Below are positions 61,434 through 64,000 of a stretch of 64,000 nucleotides of DNA, piece after piece; position 1 is the first letter of the stretch; the number at the start of each line of letters is the position of its first letter. Made by a program: the position numbers and the translations under genes. The notes below the pieces were generated by a model. The model had not been told where the DNA came from. It ran no database searches and worked only from the letters and a program-made list of their open reading frames with translations. The stretch spans positions 310,001 to 374,000 of the forward strand of contig NZ_CP097462.1 in NCBI RefSeq assembly GCF_023559245.1, given 5' to 3'. The DNA comes from Sphingomonas sp. KRR8. GTDB taxonomy: Bacteria; Pseudomonadota; Alphaproteobacteria; Sphingomonadales; Sphingomonadaceae.

Positions 61434-62648
61434 CCCAAGCGCTGTTTCGATGATGTCGGCGGCGCGACTGGTTCCACCCGCAGCCGCGATCTGCTGCGCG
61501 ATGCCGTGGCATCGTACTCGCGTGTGATCGTCGGCAAGCAGACGACGGATCTGCGCGGAAAGGTCGCGGGTAGCGAGGCGCTCACCCAGACCATGATGCA
61601 GGACGCGGGCGAGATTGCCCTTCTGGTCGAAGGCGAAGGGCTGCACCAGCAAAGGCACTCCGCAGGCGAGGGCGTCCAGAATCGTGTTGCTGCCACCGTG
61701 CGTGATGCACAGGGCAGAGTGGCGGAGGACCGCACGGTAGGGAAGAAAGGCGTGGACGTGGTCCGCGCCGGTTTTCCTCTCCTGCGCCGGAGTGAGCAGG
61801 CCGCCATGCGCAATTGCGAGCTTTGCGCCAGCAGCGTGGACCGAGTCGGACAGCCTGCGCCAAAGCCTGACCCGGCCACCCTGCAAGGTACCGAAGGTGG
61901 CGAAGACCAGTGGACGGCTTGCATCCGGGTGGAAGGGCAGCACGCCGTGCTCGTCGACCGGGCGGCGGAGTGGACCGACGGCGTGGAAAGGCAAGGGGTC
62001 CGGCCGGGGAAAGTCGAAACCGCGCACCACTTGAGCAATCTGGATCGGGGCGAGGCAATCATGCGGTGTGCGCAGGGTCTGGCGGAAGCCTAGCCGCTTC
62101 GACCAGCGGATCAGCATCGCGCGTTGGCGCCAACTGAGCACCTCGCCGGTCTTTTCGGCGAATTGCGCGCGCTGCAGCCCGCGCGGGGAGGGGTCGAATG
62201 GCCAATCGAGAAAGGGAAGGGGTACCCCCGGCGCATGGTTGATCGGGAGGGCGCAGGCGATGCTGACCTGCGGCAATTGTGCGGCGCGGGCGAGCAGGCC
62301 GGCGGCGGGTTCCAGCTGATCGCCGATGATGACGTCGATCCCAAGCTCCCGCAGGAGCGCCGGTCCGCCCGCGCAGAGCTGACCGGTGAGCGCCGCGCTT
62401 TCGGATATGGTACGAAGAGTTCCGGTGAGCCCCGTCGGGCTTGTCGCGTGACGGAGCACCTCGGCGACCGACGGATCGTTCGGGCGAGCGGGCACGTGGG
62501 CCACAGGCAGCTCGGTGCCGGCCACCATGGCTCCGGCATTGAGGATGAAGGTCGCCCGGTGCTCCCGTCGCACCAGCTCTTCGCCGAGGGCGGCGAAGCT
62601 GTTCAGGTGGGCGGTGAAGGGCGGGCAGATCAGCCCGAAATGCGCCAT
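61416..62648 (-). CDS. crtX: Glycosyltransferase, zeaxanthin glucosyltransferase-like (CrtX)
   Basis: A 410-residue family-1 glycosyltransferase. The C-terminal sugar-donor motif [36 protein letters not shown] matches the UGT signature (as consecutive short blocks), and the N-terminus [16 protein letters not shown] is typical of carotenoid glycosyltransferases. CrtX adds glucose to carotenoid hydroxyls. crtW is 4 bases upstream, so together they suit glycosylated ketocarotenoids. The stop overlaps the end of queA by 18 bases on the opposite strand. Confidence 0.8.
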   Translation of the reverse strand: MAHFGLICPPFTAHLNSFAALGEELVRREHRATFILNAGAMVAGTELPVAHVPARPNDPSVAEVLRHATSPTGLTGTLRTISESAALTGQLCAGGPALLRELGIDVIIGDQLEPAAGLLARAAQLPQVSIACALPINHAPGVPLPFLDWPFDPSPRGLQRAQFAEKTGEVLSWRQRAMLIRWSKRLGFRQTLRTPHDCLAPIQIAQVVRGFDFPRPDPLPFHAVGPLRRPVDEHGVLPFHPDASRPLVFATFGTLQGGRVRLWRRLSDSVHAAGAKLAIAHGGLLTPAQERKTGADHVHAFLPYRAVLRHSALCITHGGSNTILDALACGVPLLVQPFAFDQKGNLARVLHHGLGERLATRDLSAQIRRLLADDHTRVRCHGIAQQIAAAGGTSRAADIIETALGLAVRQ

Positions 62649-62652
62649 GCCG

Positions 62653-63402
62653 TCAGACGTTCGGGACCGACAGGCGTCGCTGCCGCCTAACCTCCGGCAA
62701 GCGCCACCAGGGCGTGCCGGGGCTCAGATGATGCTCATGGTGGTAGCCAAAATGGAAGCAGGTCAGCAGCGAGGCGAGCCAGCGGTAATCGTTGGTTCGG
62801 CTGCGATGTTGATCGGCGAACGGCTGATCCTGGTGGCGGTGGGGAAGCCAGGTGCCGAAGGTGAACAGCTGCAATGAGGAGAGGATCGCGGGCAGCGCCC
62901 AGTAGAGCAGCACGTTGCGCACATCGGCGCCGAGCAGAAGCACGTACGTCCAGACCACGGCCGTGATCACAAGCGCCTCACGCCAGCCGAAATAGCGGCG
63001 CATGAAGCTCAGATACCAGGGCCAGAAACGGGTCGGATGCGGAGCGTGGAAGTCGGGATCCCGCTCGGTCCCGACATGCCGGTGATGGTCGAAATGCTTG
63101 GGGCTCAGCCGGTCCATCCAGAACCCTGCATAGAGCAGCAGGGTCAGCCGCCCGAAGGCGCGGTTCAGTGCCGGGTGGCCGGGCGCCAGACTGCCGTGCA
63201 TCGCGTCATGGGCGACGATGAACAGCCCAACGCTTAGCCAGGTCAGCACGGGCACCAGCAAGGGCGCCCAGAGCAAACCGGCCGCACTCCACGGGTGGAA
63301 AAAGACCGCATACACATGGAGCGAGACGAAGGCGGCGATGATCAGCATGGCCAGGCCAAGGCCCACCCTCATCTGCCACTGCTGATCCGCCTTGCTTTGC
63401 AT
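62653..63402 (-). CDS. crtW: Beta-carotene ketolase (CrtW)
   Basis: A 249-residue membrane di-iron ketolase of the fatty-acid-hydroxylase fold. Histidine boxes are HDAMHGS, FDHHRHVG and FHFGYHHEHH, in the CrtW order. FTFGTWLPHRH supplies the additional His. Several hydrophobic segments precede them. It oxidises beta-ionone ring C4 to a keto group on the way to canthaxanthin and astaxanthin. It is the first gene of the crtW-crtX pair, with its promoter probably in 63403-63497. Confidence 0.9.
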   Translation of the reverse strand: MQSKADQQWQMRVGLGLAMLIIAAFVSLHVYAVFFHPWSAAGLLWAPLLVPVLTWLSVGLFIVAHDAMHGSLAPGHPALNRAFGRLTLLLYAGFWMDRLSPKHFDHHRHVGTERDPDFHAPHPTRFWPWYLSFMRRYFGWREALVITAVVWTYVLLLGADVRNVLLYWALPAILSSLQLFTFGTWLPHRHQDQPFADQHRSRTNDYRWLASLLTCFHFGYHHEHHLSPGTPWWRLPEVRRQRRLSVPNV

Positions 63403-63497
63403 GCCGCTTATGTAGGCCCGTCCGCCCCGGTGGCCAAGCAGACCTTAGGAACGGGTGAGCGCGGCTGTGCTTGGGGTCGATTAAGCTCGACCGCCGT

Positions 63498-64000
63498 TCA
63501 AGCGAACCAGCCCAACAGCAAGCGCGCGGTCAGTCCGACGCTGGCGATGATCAGCAGCGGCCGGATGAGCCGAGCGCCGAACCGCATGGCCGTATGGCTG
63601 CCGAGCCAGCCGCCGCTCATCGCGCCAACGGCCATGCACAGGCCGAGCAGCCAGATGACTTTGCCGCCGAGCGCGAACAGCAGAACGGAGGCCAGATTGC
63701 TGGTCCAGTTGAAGAATTTGGTGAGGGCGGTCGCCTTGGTGAGGCCGTAACCTCTTAGCGCGACCAGCGAGCTGGAGAAGAAGCTGCCGGTGCCCGGTCC
63801 GAAAAAACCGTCGTAGAAGCCGATCGCGCCGCCGACGGGTGCATAGCCGCGGCTGCTCACACGGTGGTGCGCGTCTTCGTCCGTCATTCTTGGCGACACG
63901 AGGATGAAGAGGGCATTGCCGAGCAGCAGCAGCGGGATGATCAGGCTCAACCAGCGCGTGTTGACCTGCTGGACAACCAGCGCGCCGATGGCTGCGCCGA
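63498..64000 (-). CDS. TSUP-family (TauE/SafE) membrane permease, partial
   Basis: The 3' end of a minus-strand gene that runs off the window; at least 167 residues are visible. It includes IPLLLLGNALFILV, GYAPVGGAIGFYDGFFGPGTGSFF, a block characteristic of TSUP proteins, and a C-terminal AVGAMSGGWLGSHTAMRFGA. The family exports sulphur or organic anions. The N-terminal part (GAAIGALVVQQV just inside the edge) is continuous with no start in the window. Confidence 0.85.
   Translation of the reverse strand, partial: GAAIGALVVQQVNTRWLSLIIPLLLLGNALFILVSPRMTDEDAHHRVSSRGYAPVGGAIGFYDGFFGPGTGSFFSSSLVALRGYGLTKATALTKFFNWTSNLASVLLFALGGKVIWLLGLCMAVGAMSGGWLGSHTAMRFGARLIRPLLIIASVGLTARLLLGWFA

Overview
The window is GC-rich chromosomal DNA from an alphaproteobacterium, almost certainly of the order Sphingomonadales. 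The evidence is a separate F0 ATP synthase operon with paired b and b' subunits, a TrcR (DUF1013) regulator, a DUF1192 protein, a PEPxxWA-CTERM exported protein, a CrtW/CrtX carotenoid pair, an EcfG-type general-stress promoter (GGAAC-N16-CGTT), and many secreted S9/M28 peptidases and a TonB receptor. I see no phage, transposase, CRISPR array or rRNA. One tRNA-Arg(CCG) is present.

Layout. 1-3.5 kb: a gene tail, a secreted DUF3298-type protein and the F0 operon atpI-B-E-F'-F, ending in a clear intrinsic terminator. 3.5-5.8 kb: a membrane CadC-like regulator divergent from a PEP-CTERM protein. 5.8-18.7 kb: a phenylacetyl-CoA catabolic cluster. paaZ, a PilZ gene, paaG, an SDR and an LLM flavoprotein are on the minus strand; paaA-B-C-E, an aromatic-type aminotransferase, a fused E1 alpha/beta dehydrogenase and its E2 are on the plus strand. 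18.7-24.1 kb: an EcfG-type stress operon (SRPBCC, Zn-ADH, SDR, AI-2E family permease) and an MFS transporter. 24.2-27.4 kb: an ECF sigma factor behind secreted DUF4142 and cupredoxin genes, a second cupredoxin with a DUF1259 protein, and the tRNA.

27.6-36.7 kb: an MBOAT/SGNH polysaccharide-acylation pair, a PhaC-like hydrolase and PhaR, a tiny ORF with an extraordinary ribosome binding site, a histone-H1-like basic protein, glmU and glmS. 36.7-50 kb: a LysR regulator, SodC lipoprotein, several exported proteins, dienelactone hydrolase, GST, M28 peptidase, Kup, S9 peptidase, a TupA-like ATP-grasp enzyme and an ArsR/SRPBCC pair. 50-64 kb: clpA, quinone oxidoreductase, TonB receptor, a RES/Xre toxin-antitoxin pair, trcR, xseB-ispA-coaD-ppi-queA, crtX-crtW and a partial TSUP permease.

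The most coherent biological story is the 7-gene plus-strand paa operon. Its last three genes look like a transaminase and a 2-oxo acid dehydrogenase that would convert phenylalanine to phenylacetyl-CoA directly, feeding the PaaABCE epoxidase, PaaG and PaaZ. Other points of interest are an ECF-sigma/cupredoxin island with no visible anti-sigma factor, palindromic repeat elements inside the E2 coding region and the atp operon, a 14-bp hairpin that buries the ribosome binding site of the TonB receptor, and apparent leaderless, operator-embedded starts for paaA and the ArsR gene.
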